This document shows, piece after piece, positions 60,649 to 64,000 of a stretch of DNA of 64,000 nucleotides (position 1 is its first letter; each line of letters starts with the position of its first letter). Source of the DNA: Paramecium sonneborni (Eukaryota; Ciliophora; Oligohymenophorea; Peniculida; Parameciidae); the NCBI GenBank assembly GCA_905182985.1, contig CAJJDN010000069.1, forward strand, positions 255,035-319,034, written 5' to 3'. Under the pieces are notes generated by a model. That model saw only the letters and a list, made by a program, of their open reading frames with translations, was not told where the DNA came from and made no database searches. The position numbers were made by a program, and so were the translations under genes.

Positions 60649-61149
60649 TGATTTAATAACAATAAATAATTATCCATATAGCTATAAAATTTCATTAAAG
60701 TACATTTATAATATATTTATTACAATTCAATATATTAAATCATAAAATATCCTTAAAAGTCTCTTTATATTGTTGCTTATGCTAAATTTGCCAGACATAT
60801 CTGGAATGAATTAATGAAGAAGGTATGTTGTTGATAAAACTGTTATTTCTTCAATAAAGGAGAAATTTATAATTAGGAATATTAAAATTTTATAATTTTA
60901 GCCTAGGAGATTCTTAAAAATTCAGATCATAAACAAATGAGACTTTTTAGAACCATAAAATAATTCTCAAAATAATATGAGAATCCCTAGGTAAAAAAAT
61001 TAGTCAAAGTTTATTATTTAAAATAATTAAGTTAAGAATAATATTTAGTGATATAAATCAAATTCTAATAACATAAAATGAGGATAAGTTCTTTATATAA
61101 TGATATCATAAAGAAAAGAATTCAAATGCAGAATTGTAATCATAAATGA
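60649..61149 (+). CDS. Possible hypothetical gene, exons unresolved
   Basis: Protein-like in two parts: SLYIVAYAKFARHIWNELMK upstream, and downstream EIYNQEYQNFIILAQEILKN, MRLFRTIKQFSKQYENPQ and ISSLYNDIIKKRIQMQNCNH before TGA 61147. A 37-nt GTA...AAG interval near 60.82 kb probably holds an intron, but no choice of sites gives one frame throughout. The ATG at 60649 is a guess. No family is recognised. Confidence 0.4.
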
Positions 61150-61212
61150 AGTAATTATTGAGTTAAATATTATATTTTAATGTATGAAGCTTAAAGACTA
61201 ATAAACATATTA

Positions 61213-62077
61213 TCATTTATCTGTTAAATATTGAATATATTTCTTTAATTCAAGATTTTCTGTTCTATATTCTGTTAATTATCTTTCAAATTATTAAATT
61301 CTCTTAACAGCTTCATCATAATCCTAACTTAATTAAGAACAGAATATTTTTAAATTTTAATCTTCTTTATAAACTTCTGTCTCACAGATTGATTATGGAT
61401 AAGATGTAATTTGTTATTTATTTGAAGCTATATGATTTTTTAAAATAAGATCAACATTTTTAGCTTATTATTTATACTATAATATTTGTTTTGAATATGT
61501 ATTTAATTGAGATGTTAAATTATTATTTTATGCCTCTTTTTCTTAAATTGTTTGCTTATATTTTTATAATTCAGATTCCATATGCTGTATTTTTTAATGA
61601 TATTATGATTTTAGTTCATTAAGTTCTAATCTAATACTGCTATTTTGGGAGATTTAATTGACTTCTTTTTCCATTATGGCATTATTAAAATCTGCTAAAA
61701 GTGTTTGATGTTTTAATTCTAATTTAGCATAAGATTCTTAAAATTCACTCAACTTTCTTTAAAGCATTTTATTTTAATTTTCAATTTTCTCTAGCTGTTC
61801 TAAAGCTGACTCAAGAAGTTTTTTAACATTTTCATATTTGTCATAATATATTCTGAATTATTCAACTTACTGTTCTAGTTTACAAATTTCTTAGTCTTTT
61901 TTAGAATACTCCTTTTTTAAATTTTCTATTCTTGACAATTACAATTTCAATAATTTTTATTATTCAATATCCTATCTATCCATGTCTTCTAAATGTTAAA
62001 GATCTGTAATAATCTACGCTTTTATAAATTAAAAATTTACATAGATTAGGTTTGTTATTTTGTTTTTGATTTTTCAT
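61213..62077 (-). CDS. Coiled-coil protein (280 residues)
   Basis: The ATG at 62077 (MKNQKQNNKPN) is followed by a 22-nt intron, then an almost unbroken coiled coil: QIITDLQHLEDMDRQDIEQ, QLSRIENLKKEYSKKDQE, NVKKLLESALEQLEKIEN, LELNELKSQYHQKIQHME and DYDEAVKRIQQFERQLTEYR, ending LELKKYIQYLTDK. Removing the intron leaves exactly 281 codons. It resembles many basal-body or ciliary coiled-coil proteins but cannot be assigned. Confidence 0.75.
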
Positions 62078-62164
62078 AATTTAAAATTATTGTTCAAATA
62101 TAACGATAAAATAAACTAAATAAATTTCTAAAAATATAATTCATAATAATTTTGGAACGAAATC

Positions 62165-62680
62165 TCATGCATTTTTATGTTTTTTTTTATTTAACGTTTA
62201 CTTTTTTTAACGTGGTTGATTTTACTTTTCAATTTCCATTTATGCAAGATATGCAGGAACTTCAACTTTTCTATTTGGTATAGTCTTAATCATTTTTGCG
62301 ATCGATTATAATAATGAATGCTCTAAATATAATAATGCTTTAGTACTGCAATTAACTTATGGATTATATGGTTTTTTATCATCTGCAAATAGACGAACCT
62401 TAATTCTTCCTTATTTAAATATATCCTTAGGAAATCCTGCATGTTACTTAATTAAATGTATTGAGTACATCAATTACATGTCTAAGACCAAGGGAGCTTA
62501 AACATTAAGATATTTCCATTAATTAAGGATGAGGAATGCAATTAACTTTACCTAATCTTCTACCTTAATAATAGATTTTAAATGAATACCTTAAGATGTA
62601 GTTAATGTTGAATCAATATAAGGAGGATAGATGGTTTTCCAGGTTTTTGATTCCACTTTAATTTATTCTGGGGTTTGCAT
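62165..62680 (-). CDS. SRP19: Signal recognition particle protein SRP19
   Basis: RNA-binding SRP subunit that binds helices 6 and 8 of SRP RNA and lets SRP54 assemble. The core matches the family: TWKTIYPPYIDSTLTTSQGR, LGKVNCIPHPQLMEISQCLS, GRIKVRLFADDKKPYNPQ and STKALLYLEHSLLQSIAKMI. The tail is basic (QPRQKKQTLNKKKHKNA), as in other SRP19s. Introns of 26 nt (after TTSQ) and 31 nt (after GLRH) are removed, leaving exactly 153 codons. The boundaries of the second are the least certain. It starts 70 bp from the 3' end of the AGC kinase gene. Confidence 0.9.
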
Positions 62681-62750
62681 AATTAAATATCGTGTTCAAT
62701 TAATAAATTAATATTATACCTGTAATAATAATCATTCATTATATAAATTA

Positions 62751-64000
<1,250 letters not shown>

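Overview
The window reads as ciliate somatic (macronuclear) DNA, most likely from Paramecium. Three things show this. In every recognisable gene TAA and TAG sit inside the reading frame where glutamine is expected, and TGA is the only stop. Genes are broken by very small introns, mostly 18-34 nt, nearly all GTA...TAG, and removing them restores frame and family alignment in gene after gene. Genes are very tightly packed on both strands, with gaps of only 17-90 bp in many places. Standard-code open reading frames are therefore nearly all fragments or shadows, and the calls below were made by reading both strands with TAA/TAG = Gln.

Layout. 1-7.5 kb: 5' part of a giant cysteine-rich surface membrane protein (minus; its 3' end lies beyond the window). 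8.7-18 kb: SUMO E1 subunit UBA2, the WD40-cyclophilin PPWD1, an EF-hand protein, a large coiled-coil protein, and a divergently oriented Ulp1/SENP-type protease. 19-21.4 kb: an unrecognised minus-strand gene between two broken-looking genes (a B-box-like protein and a MAM33/p32-like protein). 21.4-26.8 kb: a 1109-residue leucine-rich-repeat protein, a MIR-domain protein and a small unknown. 26.8-30.5 kb: an unknown gene and an Aurora-like kinase, partly present twice because of an assembly join. 30.6-40.2 kb: a coiled-coil protein, a CK1-type kinase, a Rab GTPase, SSNA1/DIP13, a p24 cargo receptor, a GH38 alpha-mannosidase-like protein and an EamA/DMT transporter. 40.7-46.8 kb: small unknowns, the axonemal protein CFAP45 and a Mei2-type RNA-binding protein. 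47-51.6 kb: two MORN-repeat genes flanking a second assembly duplication around a 51-N gap. 51.6-64 kb: a small unknown, a 4.9-kb TmcB-like multi-membrane protein, complex I subunit NDUFS8, a probable lipid-anchored small protein, a coiled-coil protein, SRP19, and an AGC-family kinase running off the right end.

There is no operon logic. The set mixes housekeeping genes (SRP19, NDUFS8, UBA2, p24, Rab) with cilium-related ones (CFAP45, SSNA1, MORN proteins, several coiled-coil proteins). Two SUMO-pathway genes, the E1 subunit and a C48-family protease, lie within 10 kb. Several stretches look like decaying gene copies, as expected in a lineage with whole-genome duplications. I see no convincing undescribed system. 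The strongest observations are the two assembly artefacts, which create false duplicates, an alpha-mannosidase with altered catalytic-site residues, a Rab with a non-standard G4 motif, and the gene relics.
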